From positions 1-64,000 of the forward strand of contig NZ_BOMB01000029.1 in NCBI RefSeq assembly GCF_016861975.1: a stretch of 64,000 nucleotides of DNA. Direction: 5' to 3'. Below the pieces are notes generated by a model. The model ran no database searches, was not told the origin of the DNA, and saw only the letters and a program-made list of their open reading frames with translations. A program made the translations under genes and the position numbers. Shown piece after piece: positions 21,347 to 29,136 of this stretch. Each line of letters begins with the position of its first letter. The first letter of the stretch is position 1. This DNA is from Actinocatenispora rupis (GTDB taxonomy: Bacteria; Actinomycetota; Actinomycetes; Mycobacteriales; Micromonosporaceae).

Positions 21347-23128
21347 ATGAACTCGACGCTTGATGCTATTGCCAGCATGCTCGCTGCAGGGAAGTTTGAG
21401 CCGTTTATCCGACACATCCGGTTTCCCCATTATCGTAATCTCCGCGAGGGCACTCGGGTTGAGTTCCTTCATCCCGTGACAGCGCTCGTTGGGCCGAACG
21501 GCACAAACAAGACGGCAATTCTTAGGGCACTGCAGGGGGCGCCGGAAGGTGCGAACCTTGGTCAGTATTGGTTCTCGACGAATGTCGACCGGATTCTGGC
21601 TGAAGATCGGCATCGTTTCATTTATGGATACCTTGCCGGATCGATCCACGAAATCGTGGAAGTAGTGAAGTCGCGAATCGTTCGTGAAGGCGATCCGGAC
21701 TATTGGGAGACGGCTCGGCCACTTGCTAGTGATGAGATGGCACCGATGCCGCGGGTAGAACGCGGTGCGCTCATGCCACCTGAACGAAATCGAACGCGGT
21801 GGAAAAGCATCCGGAAACCGGTCGTGTATCTCGACTTTCGGTCAGAACTGTCGGCATATGACAAATTCTTCTTCCATGTTCCGTATCATGGTGCACAGAA
21901 CCTCACGGAGAAGAAGAAGTTTATCCGGAGGCGGTCAAGGCATTTACGCAGTGTCCTGGATGGTGGGACCAGTAAATCTCTGTACCGCCGAGAGCGTATC
22001 TTGGCGCCAGCTTTTACTCTGAGTAAGCAGGACACCAAGGTAGTGTCGTCCATTGTCGGTAAACAGTATCGACGGATACGTATAGTGCGTCATGACCTCT
22101 TCGATGTTCGAGGCGCGACTGTCGTGCTGGACACACCTGACCTCAGGTATTCGGAAGCATTCGCTGGGAGTGGCGAGTTTGCAGTCGTGATGATGGTGAG
22201 GGCAATCTCCGAGGCTGAGCCGGGTTCCCTCATACTGTTGGATGAACCGGAGGTGTCGTTACATCCCGGCGCTCAGGGTAAGTTGATGGACTTCATTGCT
22301 GCGTCGGCCAAAGCCAGCCAGCATCAGTTCGTCATTTCCACCCATGCGCCGGAGATAATTAGGAACCTTCCGCCGCAGGCGATTAAAGTCTTCGTGCCTA
22401 ATGAGAAAGATGGCAAGATCGACCTCATAGCACAGGAAGCAGATCCCGCGGACGCTTTTTTTCGCCTTGGACTCCATGCTGGCGACAAGTGGACTGTTTA
22501 TGTCGAGGATCGGCTAGCTATGGCGGTGGTAAAGCGTGCCGCTAGGAAACTTGGTAAGGCGGCCAACTCTCGTCTGGATGTGAGGGTCCTGCCCGGAGGC
22601 GCCGAGGCCATTAAAGGTCGACTGATTCCAACTCTAGCGTTGACGAACCAGCCAAGGTGCCTTGTGCTTCTGGATGGGGACCAAAGACCAAAGTGTCCCC
22701 AGGTTGATCCTTCTGGGCTGGTCGACGGTGATCTTGAATCTGCGCTTACTGAGCTGATGCGTTGTAAGATTTTGCTCATGCTGGACGGTGCGGCTGGGCA
22801 TTCGGCTCCGGGCCAGGAGGCGACCCAGCGGCGATGTGTTCTGGACTGGTGCTTCAAGCATCTCCGTTTTCTACCGCACACGACTCCCGAGGCTCTCATC
22901 CTTCTGATGGAGGGGCGTCCGGGGGCCTCCGGTGCGCAACCGGGTAAAGAAACATGGCTGACGCGTACACGGCAGGCATTGGGTCGTGAGGATTGGGAAT
23001 CGGTAACGGGACAAGAAATTCTCTATGAACAGGAACGAGCGCTGGCGAAGGTGAATGAAGATTGCGATGAACTCGTTCAGGTTCGTGACGTTATATCGAA
23101 CTTCCTGGCGGTAACCAATCACGCATAG
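21347..23128 (+). CDS. OLD-family ATPase with TOPRIM nuclease domain (593 aa)
   Basis: An ABC-type ATPase comes first: Walker A GPNGTNKTAIL near residue 46, signature-like SGEFAVVMM, Walker B LILLDEPEVSLHP near 300 and H-loop STHAPE. A C-terminal TOPRIM domain follows, with acidic motifs VYVEDRLAM (~385) and LVLLDGDQR (~440). This is the OLD/GajA architecture of anti-phage nucleases. No UvrD-like GajB helicase is next to it, so it is not a standard Gabija pair. It is divergent from the restriction gene and shares its low GC. Confidence 0.85.
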   Translation: MNSTLDAIASMLAAGKFEPFIRHIRFPHYRNLREGTRVEFLHPVTALVGPNGTNKTAILRALQGAPEGANLGQYWFSTNVDRILAEDRHRFIYGYLAGSIHEIVEVVKSRIVREGDPDYWETARPLASDEMAPMPRVERGALMPPERNRTRWKSIRKPVVYLDFRSELSAYDKFFFHVPYHGAQNLTEKKKFIRRRSRHLRSVLDGGTSKSLYRRERILAPAFTLSKQDTKVVSSIVGKQYRRIRIVRHDLFDVRGATVVLDTPDLRYSEAFAGSGEFAVVMMVRAISEAEPGSLILLDEPEVSLHPGAQGKLMDFIAASAKASQHQFVISTHAPEIIRNLPPQAIKVFVPNEKDGKIDLIAQEADPADAFFRLGLHAGDKWTVYVEDRLAMAVVKRAARKLGKAANSRLDVRVLPGGAEAIKGRLIPTLALTNQPRCLVLLDGDQRPKCPQVDPSGLVDGDLESALTELMRCKILLMLDGAAGHSAPGQEATQRRCVLDWCFKHLRFLPHTTPEALILLMEGRPGASGAQPGKETWLTRTRQALGREDWESVTGQEILYEQERALAKVNEDCDELVQVRDVISNFLAVTNHA

Positions 23129-23199
23129 TTTCATGACTTACCGTATTCGGCGCGTGATGACATGTCCAACGTTTGTTCGTGTGAGATTCCTTGGCGGCG

Positions 23200-23982
23200 C
23201 TAGTCGTTAATGCATGCGATGATGGTATCTATTAGAGGTGCGGAAGATGCGATCAGCGACTGAGACGTAAAATTGTGGGTATACCCCTTGTGGTCGCGCA
23301 CCATCGCTCCCGATTCGGCGGCAATGGCAAGGCCAGCTGCAACATCCCATGGATGATTACTCAAAAAAATGCAGGCATCGAGAGTTCCGCTAGCGGTTAA
23401 GCAGAGGTCGATGGCGGCGGAGCCGAGCATGCGGATGCGTTGGACTCGGGGGGCGAGGGCTTCGGTGACGGCGAATCGTCCCCGGTTCTTGGCTTCGGCG
23501 CCTTCGCCTACGGCGTAGTCGCCGATGGACACGATGGCGTCTTCCAGCCTTGTCGTGGTGTTGACGCTGATTGAGTCGCCGTCGCGGTAGGCGCCGCTGC
23601 CTTCGGCGGCCCAGTACCGCTGGTCGAGGGCGGGGAGGAAGACGGCGCCGAGGATGGGGCGGCCGGCTTCGACCAGGGCGAGGGAGACCGCGTACAGGGG
23701 GAGGCCGTGGAGGTAGTTGGCGGTGCCGTCGACGGGGTCGAGGATCCATGCGGTGGCAGTGGCGGGGTCGGCTCCGCCGTGTTCTTCGCCGAGGAAGTCG
23801 ATCTCGGGGGTTTCCTTGGCGAGGAAGGTGCGTAGGTCGTCCTCGACGGCGTAGTCCACCTCGGAGGCCATGTCTCGGTCGCCCTTGGTGGTGATGGTGC
23901 CGGGGTCTTGCTGGCGGATGCGGGCGGTGGCGCGTTCGGCGGCTTCGAGGGCGACGGGTAGCAACTCGGCGGGGTCGATCAC
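23200..23982 (-). CDS. Inositol-monophosphatase-family protein (260 aa)
   Basis: The family metal-site motifs are clear: GEEHGG (Glu), the WILDPVDGTANYLHG signature and the C-terminal HPWDVAAG. Substrates may be inositol-1-phosphate, fructose-1,6-bisphosphate or another sugar phosphate. The GTG at 23982 overlaps the stop of the DUF5919-type regulator gene, and an in-frame ATG at residue 38 would delete the first helix. The 3' third is less GC-rich, close to the defence island. Confidence 0.85.
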   Translation of the reverse strand: MIDPAELLPVALEAAERATARIRQQDPGTITTKGDRDMASEVDYAVEDDLRTFLAKETPEIDFLGEEHGGADPATATAWILDPVDGTANYLHGLPLYAVSLALVEAGRPILGAVFLPALDQRYWAAEGSGAYRDGDSISVNTTTRLEDAIVSIGDYAVGEGAEAKNRGRFAVTEALAPRVQRIRMLGSAAIDLCLTASGTLDACIFLSNHPWDVAAGLAIAAESGAMVRDHKGYTHNFTSQSLIASSAPLIDTIIACIND

Positions 23983-24863
23983 AGTGCGGTGCTCCCGTCG
24001 CGGATGGTGTCGTAGACCTGCGTGTAGGTGAAGTACAGGCCCTCGTCGCCCTGGCGGTGGATCAGGAACGTGGGCGAGTCGAGTCCGCGGGTGTCGGGCA
24101 GGTACGGCTGGGCCACGCAGATCTGGTCGTCGATCAGGGTGACGTTGACGCGCGGTACCGCCTCGTAGGTGGCGAGGGTGAACCGCTCCTGCGCCGCCGG
24201 CGTCAGCTTGGACCGCAGCCGCTTCATGATGTGGATGTTCACCTCGGTCAGGTCCGCGAGGTGGTTCTCCGGCAGGCTCTCCTCGATGGCGCGGCTGCGG
24301 ATGGCCTGGCCGTGCGGGTCGAGGAACAGGCACGTGATCGTGGTGCCGGACTCCAACAGGCGGCGGATCTTCTGGTCCGGGTAGCTCTGACACAGGATGT
24401 TGAGCGACAGGCCGAGGATGCGGATGTCCTTGGCGCTGTCGAACAGGCTGGCCGGGGTGAGGTCGGCGGCGAACTCGGTACGGCTGGTGTAGACGGCCTG
24501 CAGGTCGGCGTACTTGCCCGCAGCGAGCACCGGTGCGGGCTTGGTGACGTGGTCGCTCGGCGTGGTCTCGCCCTCGGCGCGGTGCAGCGGCTCGGCGGGC
24601 AGGTCGGCCGGCGGCGGGGCGAAGAGCGCTTCGGCTTTCCACCCGGTGAACATCACTTCGAGCACGCGGCAGTGGTGCTCGTACGGCAGCTTGGTCACCT
24701 GGCCGGTCACCCACCGGTGCAGCTGCGCGCGACTCGGCGCGCCACCGATGAGACTCGGGTCGATCGTCTTCGCGGCGCGGTCGTACTCGGCGGTGAAGGT
24801 CCGGTGTGCGGTCCACCGGCGGCGTTCGAGCAGCACCTTGAGCAGGGTCTCTGCCTCTGACAC
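23979..24863 (-). CDS. DUF5919-type regulator-like protein (294 aa)
   Basis: The N-terminal ~75 residues look like a helix-turn-helix (GGAPSRAQLHRWVTGQVTKLP). The C-terminal part (DIRILGLSLNILCQSYPDQK, TTITCLFLDPHG) matches the DUF5919 family, which resembles phospholipase-D-like folds. I chose the GTG at 24863, which has a GGAGCGG site. Pairing with a phosphatase gene is common in actinomycetes. The upstream 120 bp holds repeated GAGAC/AGACGG units that could be operators. Confidence 0.7.
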   Translation of the reverse strand: MSEAETLLKVLLERRRWTAHRTFTAEYDRAAKTIDPSLIGGAPSRAQLHRWVTGQVTKLPYEHHCRVLEVMFTGWKAEALFAPPPADLPAEPLHRAEGETTPSDHVTKPAPVLAAGKYADLQAVYTSRTEFAADLTPASLFDSAKDIRILGLSLNILCQSYPDQKIRRLLESGTTITCLFLDPHGQAIRSRAIEESLPENHLADLTEVNIHIMKRLRSKLTPAAQERFTLATYEAVPRVNVTLIDDQICVAQPYLPDTRGLDSPTFLIHRQGDEGLYFTYTQVYDTIRDGSTAL

Positions 24864-25019
24864 GTCCGCTCCCCACGTTTGCCCGGTCAAGCAGACAACA
24901 GGCTATCGCCTCGGAAGAGACAGGACGAGACACAGACGAGACGGGTCGGCGCGTAGACGGTCAAGACGGGACAGTGGCGGCCTCGCGACGCAACGTGTTT
25001 CTTCACCAGACTTCGTCTC

Positions 25020-25199
25020 ATGATCGATTCGCAGGAACCGCGGCGGCCGTGCCTGTCGTGCCGTGGCCGGGGCTGGAAGTACGTCACCTCCCGGCGCGTG
25101 CTCGTCGGCCAGGCCGATACCGAGGCGGCCGGGCTGTGGAACGTGCGAACCTGCCGTGACTGCACACCCCCGCAGACCCCGACGCGGGACGCGGCATGA
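25020..25199 (+). CDS. Small DnaJ-type zinc-finger protein (59 aa)
   Basis: This short gene encodes CLSCRGRGWKYV near the start and CRDCTPP near residue 46, i.e. CxxCxGxG plus CxxC, half of a DnaJ-like zinc finger. It overlaps the next gene by ATGA. Such proteins are usual members of actinomycete integrative elements. Function unknown. Confidence 0.65.
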   Translation: MIDSQEPRRPCLSCRGRGWKYVTSRRVLVGQADTEAAGLWNVRTCRDCTPPQTPTRDAA

Positions 25200-25501
25200 C
25201 CGGCCCGGAGCCCCGCGGCGAGGGGCTGATGCAGGCCGGTCCGCACTCGCACTGGTACCGGGTGCGTCGCGCCGTCGACGGGCTGCCGTCCGGGCTGGCG
25301 GTCTCCACGGTCATCGTCTATCCGGCGTCCGGGGTGCTGTCGCTGCACTGGGGGTCGGGTTCGATGTCGAGGCTGCCCGGGGCGGAGGCGTGGGCGGTCG
25401 CCGCGTGCCTGGGCGAGGCAGTCAGGCGCAGCCTCCCTCGCGTCGGGTCGGCGGGGCTGGTGTTGGAGGCGGACCGCGGGCAGGGCTGGTTCCGCGTCTG
25501 A
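25196..25501 (+). CDS. Hypothetical protein (101 aa)
   Basis: An alpha/beta sequence with strands (HWYRVRRAV, LAVSTVIVYPASGVLSLHW), a helix (GAEAWAVAACLGEAVRR) and a final strand. No family recognised. Its ATG overlaps the TGA of the zinc-finger gene, so the two are co-translated. Confidence 0.65.
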   Translation: MTGPEPRGEGLMQAGPHSHWYRVRRAVDGLPSGLAVSTVIVYPASGVLSLHWGSGSMSRLPGAEAWAVAACLGEAVRRSLPRVGSAGLVLEADRGQGWFRV

Positions 25502-25760
25502 ACCAACCAACAAGGCTCGTCCGGTGGAGGTAGCCGTCACCGCCGGGCGTAGGGGCAGGGCGGGGCGCGCGCAGGAACAGGCGTGCCCTCCGTACCAGGG
25601 CGCGGCGCGCGTTCCCGTCCTGTCCACCACAGGCCGGCACCGGGACGGACGCAGGCGCCCCGCCGCGTCCCCACGCGGCAGGACACGGGTCCACTCCCCG
25701 ACCCGTGGTAGCCCGTCCGTCCTGGTGCCATCCAACGGCGCACGGGAAGGGATCGCAGTC

Positions 25761-26066
25761 ATGGCAACGGTTTCCGTTGGCCGCTTCGTTCCGCTACCGG
25801 GACAGACCGTGTACCTGACCGACCGCGCCTCACCCCGCTTCGCCGGGCACCCCGTACGGCTGCTGATCACCGCCGAAACCACCCCGTCGGAGTTCGACGA
25901 CCGGCGTGGGCACTCGGCGCGGAACGCGGCGTGGCTCTCGCTGACCGGGTACGAACTCGACCCGCGCGGCCGACGGCTGAACCTGCGCGAACACGTCTCG
26001 GTGTACGCCGCGGGCATCATCCTGGTCGGCGAACCCGGCGTTCCGCGCCACGCCGATCGAGCGTGA
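25761..26066 (+). CDS. Hypothetical beta-rich protein (101 aa)
   Basis: A GGGAAGGG site precedes the ATG. The sequence has strands at VGRFVPLPGQTVYL, VRLLITAE and VYAAGIILVG and resembles a small beta-barrel, possibly related to the 5116-5397 protein of element A in composition but not in clear sequence. Function unknown. The 259 bp upstream show no gene. Confidence 0.6.
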   Translation: MATVSVGRFVPLPGQTVYLTDRASPRFAGHPVRLLITAETTPSEFDDRRGHSARNAAWLSLTGYELDPRGRRLNLREHVSVYAAGIILVGEPGVPRHADRA

Positions 26067-26192
26067 CGGCGCGCGCTGGGTCGGTGCCTCGTCACGCTGG
26101 CGTGACTTTTCGAGCCGGGTCAGCTAACTTGTCCTGACAGGTGTAACACGCTTGACAGGTCGTACAGCGACGTTGGCCCCGCAGGAGTGGTA

Positions 26193-26921
26193 ATGGCGTT
26201 CGAGGCGAAGCTGAGCAAGTACGCCGTGATCGCGTCGACCCTTCAGGGGCGCATCGAGGACGGCACGTACGCGCGGGGCGACTGGCTGCCCAGCGAAGCG
26301 CAGATCGCGGCCGAGTTCAACGCGTCCCGGCAGACCGCCGTGCGGGCGCTGAACATCCTCAAGCAGGACGGCTGGATCGACAGCCAGCAGGGCAAGGGGT
26401 ACGTCGTTCGCGGCCGTCCGGCAGGCTCCCGGCTCGGCGCACCGGACTACATCGAGGAACTGCTCAACGCCGAGGAAACCTCTGCCCGGCTGCTCGGCGT
26501 CGAGGCCGTGTTGGCCTCGCCTCGTGTCGCGGATGCGTTGGGAGTCAAGGAAAACAGCGCAGTGTTCGAACGGCGCCGCCTGGTTTCCGGCGCCCGCGGA
26601 CCGGTCGCGCTGTCCACCGCGTACCTTCCAGTGCAGATCGCCGTGGCGGCATCCGCCGACGGCTCCGACCCGGTCTCCGGCAACCTGCGGGACCGCATCG
26701 AGTCGACCCGCGGTACCCGCTTCGACTTCGTCACCGAACGCATCACCGCCCGGCCGCCCACCGCCGATGAGGCCGAGCTGTTGAAGATGGACCCGTCCGA
26801 CTCGGTGCTGTGGCTGCTGCTCACCGTCCACGCCCCGGACGGCTCATCCCTGGTCACCTACGACGTCGTCCTCCCCGGCGACCGCCACGAACTCGTCGAC
26901 AGCTTCGCCCTCGGCTCCTGA
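26193..26921 (+). CDS. GntR-family regulator, HutC/UTRA type (242 aa)
   Basis: Winged helix at residues ~10-70 (GRIEDGTYARGDWLPSEAQI, then FNASRQTAVRALNILKQDGW) and a UTRA domain from about 95. It is probably the transfer repressor of element B, like the one at 10203 for element A. CTTGTCCTGACAGGTG and a second GACAGG unit lie upstream, next to a TTGACA-like -35. The ATG at 26193 has an AGGAG site. Confidence 0.82.
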   Translation: MAFEAKLSKYAVIASTLQGRIEDGTYARGDWLPSEAQIAAEFNASRQTAVRALNILKQDGWIDSQQGKGYVVRGRPAGSRLGAPDYIEELLNAEETSARLLGVEAVLASPRVADALGVKENSAVFERRRLVSGARGPVALSTAYLPVQIAVAASADGSDPVSGNLRDRIESTRGTRFDFVTERITARPPTADEAELLKMDPSDSVLWLLLTVHAPDGSSLVTYDVVLPGDRHELVDSFALGS

Positions 26922-26941
26922 CACGAGCGATTGGCGACGCG

Positions 26942-27313
26942 GTGCTCTTCGAACGGCTGATGGCCGCCTACGACGCGGTTGATGATGAGTCGGCTTGGTC
27001 CTCTTTCGTCGCCGCTGTCATCGCCGAGGTCCGAGGGGCCGGCACTGAGTCAAGCGAGGCGGAGAGCTTCCTAGAGTCAGCGGGCCGGCTGCTGAGCGAA
27101 GGTGGCGGAGAAGATGACTACACCTCGCTGAGGGTGGCAATCTGGCGCTACCTCGACGACAAGAACGGCTCCTCGACGGTCATCCGAGACGTCGATGACC
27201 GTGCGCTGCGCGCACTCCTTACCGTGCTGATGGGGCCTACACCTGGTGCTCGCGACGACGTCGAGGAAGCAGCTTGGTGGGTTGCATCCCTGCTCGCCGG
27301 TCTCAGCGCATGA
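26942..27313 (+). CDS. Hypothetical acidic helical protein (123 aa)
   Basis: Helical and acidic (FERLMAAYDAVDDESAWSSF, then ESAGRLLSEGGGEDDY). It starts 20 bases after the GntR stop, and an ATG at 26960 is the alternative start. No known domain. Confidence 0.5.
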   Translation: MLFERLMAAYDAVDDESAWSSFVAAVIAEVRGAGTESSEAESFLESAGRLLSEGGGEDDYTSLRVAIWRYLDDKNGSSTVIRDVDDRALRALLTVLMGPTPGARDDVEEAAWWVASLLAGLSA

Positions 27314-27395
27314 ACGTCTCACGATCGCTCATCCTGCTCGCGCGCGGCTTGGCTCCCCGGCGATGACGCGTCCGCATGCCCGTCAGGATGCAGAC

Positions 27396-27830
27396 ATGGA
27401 TTGTTCGACGGAGTTCTTCATAGCATCAGACGATGAGGTGGCCGCGCAGGTGAAGGGTACGGAAGCCGGAAGGGCCTTCGAGTCGCTGCCTGGCGGTGCC
27501 TACGATCCGGCAGACGTGGTCGTCGAGTGGGAGAGCCTTTTTACCGGCGCCCACGCACACGCGCTGATGCAGGCAGGTGAGCCTCGGTTCGTCACGGAGG
27601 TCACCAACGACGGTTGCTGTGTCTTCGTGGTCTCGCGCAACCTGGTCACTTCGCTGGCGACGAGCGATCGAACCACATTGGAAGCGATCGCTCGCCAGTG
27701 GGCCCACATGCGACAGGAGGATGGCGAGGACATCGGCGAGGACGAAGCCGTCCGCCACCTCGGCGAGTTGGCGCGACTGGCCGCCTCTGCCATTCGTCAA
27801 GGTGAGCGGCTCTACTGCTCCGTGACGTAA
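27396..27830 (+). CDS. Hypothetical protein (144 aa)
   Basis: It begins MDCSTEFFIASDDEVAAQV and has the look of small YfbM/DUF1877-like or immunity-like proteins (acidic, single domain), but I cannot assign a family. An upstream ATG at 27363 would add eleven residues. Base composition is slightly lower in GC than its neighbours, typical for accessory genes. Confidence 0.55.
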   Translation: MDCSTEFFIASDDEVAAQVKGTEAGRAFESLPGGAYDPADVVVEWESLFTGAHAHALMQAGEPRFVTEVTNDGCCVFVVSRNLVTSLATSDRTTLEAIARQWAHMRQEDGEDIGEDEAVRHLGELARLAASAIRQGERLYCSVT

Positions 27831-27873
27831 TGGCCACGTACGTCCTGGTCGAGCCTCGGAAGCCATGCTCGGC

Positions 27874-28137
27874 TCATGGGCGGCCCGGTCGCTGCGGCAC
27901 TTGTCCGCGGGAGCGAGCGAGTTGGTCGTACAGGCGGCGGGCGTTGATCAGTTCGGAGATCGCGTCTTGAAGTTCCAAGATCACGGAGATCGTGACGCGG
28001 TCCCATGCCGGCGGCTGCGGCATCGACGGCGGCCAACCGAGCGGTACGCCGTACTCATGGAGTAGCGCGAGTGCGTTCGTCGCCCGCACCGACGCCGCGC
28101 GCAGGTCGCTCTGCGCCCGACGTAGCTCCGTCTTCAA
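27874..28137 (-). CDS. Hypothetical helical protein (87 aa)
   Basis: I chose the TTG at 28137 because a GGGGGGA site lies six bases before it. Alternatives upstream lack one. The product has a long helix (LRRAQSDLRAASVRATNALAL), a proline-rich link and a second helix (ISVILELQDAISELINARRL). It is divergent from the transfer module. Confidence 0.5.
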   Translation of the reverse strand: MKTELRRAQSDLRAASVRATNALALLHEYGVPLGWPPSMPQPPAWDRVTISVILELQDAISELINARRLYDQLARSRGQVPQRPGRP

Positions 28138-28242
28138 GCTCGGTCCCCCCACGACGTCATTCGAACACAGGTTCGAACAGCGCCGCAACCAGGGGCAACG
28201 CTCGGCGGGCGCGACTCGGACACAACTGGTCGTGCCGATTGA

Positions 28243-28256
28243 CTTGCATGTACAAG
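28243..28256. promoter_or_regulatory. Candidate operator upstream of the element B transfer module
   Basis: CTTGCATGTACAAG is an inverted repeat (CTTG-x-ATGTA-x-CAAG type) placed next to TTGACT (28240-28245), about 85 bp before the first transfer gene. A GntR-type repressor such as the one at 26193 is the likely ligand. No promoter spacing is fully convincing. Confidence 0.4.
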
Positions 28257-28340
28257 ATGGCCATGCCTACACTTCGTGCATTGGTCAAGCGGCTCTAGCT
28301 TGATCGGACAACCGGTTTAATGATGGAGGTTGAGTAGACA

Positions 28341-28793
28341 ATGGCTATCCAGATGGGGCTGCGGGTCGAGATCCCGTCCATCGCGGCGTTCCCGAACAAC
28401 GCCCTGTTCCTCGGCGTCCAGGCCGAGACCGACTTCGACAAGCGCGGGCAGGGCGACGACCAGGCGCGCGACAAGCAGACCGGTCAACGCGTGTGGACGG
28501 TGACCGCGATGGACCTGGACCCGGACGCGGCGAAGTTCGGCCGGAACGCGCAGATCAAGGTCAAGGTGCTCGCCGAGCACCAGCCCGTGCCGCCGGCCTC
28601 GCAGATCCCCGGCTACCCGCCGGTGATCGAGTTCGAGGGCTTGCAGTTCACGCCGTACGTCGACGACAAGAAGTGCCGCGCGCCGCAGGACGGCCGGCAG
28701 CACAAGTGCAAGGCGCAGCAGACGTACTCGTTTCGCGCGACCGGCATCCGTGCCGCGTCGACCCTGCCCGCTGCCGACGACTCGGCGGCCTGA
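28341..28793 (+). CDS. SCO3933-like element protein (150 aa)
   Basis: First gene of the conserved replication/transfer module. The product (MAIQMGLRVEIPSIAAF..., VWTVTAMDLDPDAAKFG) matches the group of AICE proteins annotated as SCO3933-like regulatory or plasmid proteins, with single-strand-binding-like strand pattern. The C-terminus has a C-x15-C pair (KKCRAPQDG, HKCKAQQ). Exact role unknown. Confidence 0.7.
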   Translation: MAIQMGLRVEIPSIAAFPNNALFLGVQAETDFDKRGQGDDQARDKQTGQRVWTVTAMDLDPDAAKFGRNAQIKVKVLAEHQPVPPASQIPGYPPVIEFEGLQFTPYVDDKKCRAPQDGRQHKCKAQQTYSFRATGIRAASTLPAADDSAA

Positions 28794-28811
28794 CCCTCAC
28801 CCGTTCATGAG

Positions 28812-28853
28812 GCGCGGGGCGGCCCTGCTTGGCGGCTGACGACCGCCCCGCGC
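28812..28853 (+). terminator. Intercistronic GC hairpin before the zinc protein gene
   Basis: Eleven-base arms (28812-28822, 28843-28853) pair perfectly around a 20-nt loop, 29 nt upstream of the next gene. A short pyrimidine run (TTCTCCT) follows but no real T-tract. It may be a partial terminator or processing site, like H1-H3 of element A. Confidence 0.45.
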
Positions 28854-28881
28854 TTCTCCTGCCGTACAGGAGGAAACCAGC

Positions 28882-29136
28882 ATGTCACGCGACGCTGATT
28901 GGCGTTCGTTGATGGGCACCCGCCTCGGTGTGCCCGGTGAGTTGTGCACCTGCGGCCGTCAAGCGGTCGAGGTGTTCTCGACGGAGTTCGGCCTCGTGGG
29001 TTACTGCGGAGTCGCCGACGGCGGTAACGACGTCGGTCCCTGCCCGTTCTGCTCATCGCCGCGCAAGCACTTCGACGCGGCGGGGACTCCGGTCCGCTGC
29101 CCGCAGTACCGGCTGCGTCCGGGCGGTGAGCAGTGA
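28882..29136 (+). CDS. Small zinc-binding mobile-element protein (84 aa)
   Basis: Cysteine pairs LCTCGRQ (22-24), YCGV and CPFCSSPRKH form a zinc ribbon-like pattern. A CAGGAGGAAACC site precedes the ATG. Proteins like this are often called 'mobile element transfer protein' in actinomycetes without known activity. It overlaps the FtsK-like gene by TGATG. Confidence 0.7.
   Translation: MSRDADWRSLMGTRLGVPGELCTCGRQAVEVFSTEFGLVGYCGVADGGNDVGPCPFCSSPRKHFDAAGTPVRCPQYRLRPGGEQ

Noticed and set aside
21347-23128. Gabija system
   Set aside because: The ATPase/TOPRIM protein fits GajA-like architecture but no UvrD-like GajB helicase gene is next to it.
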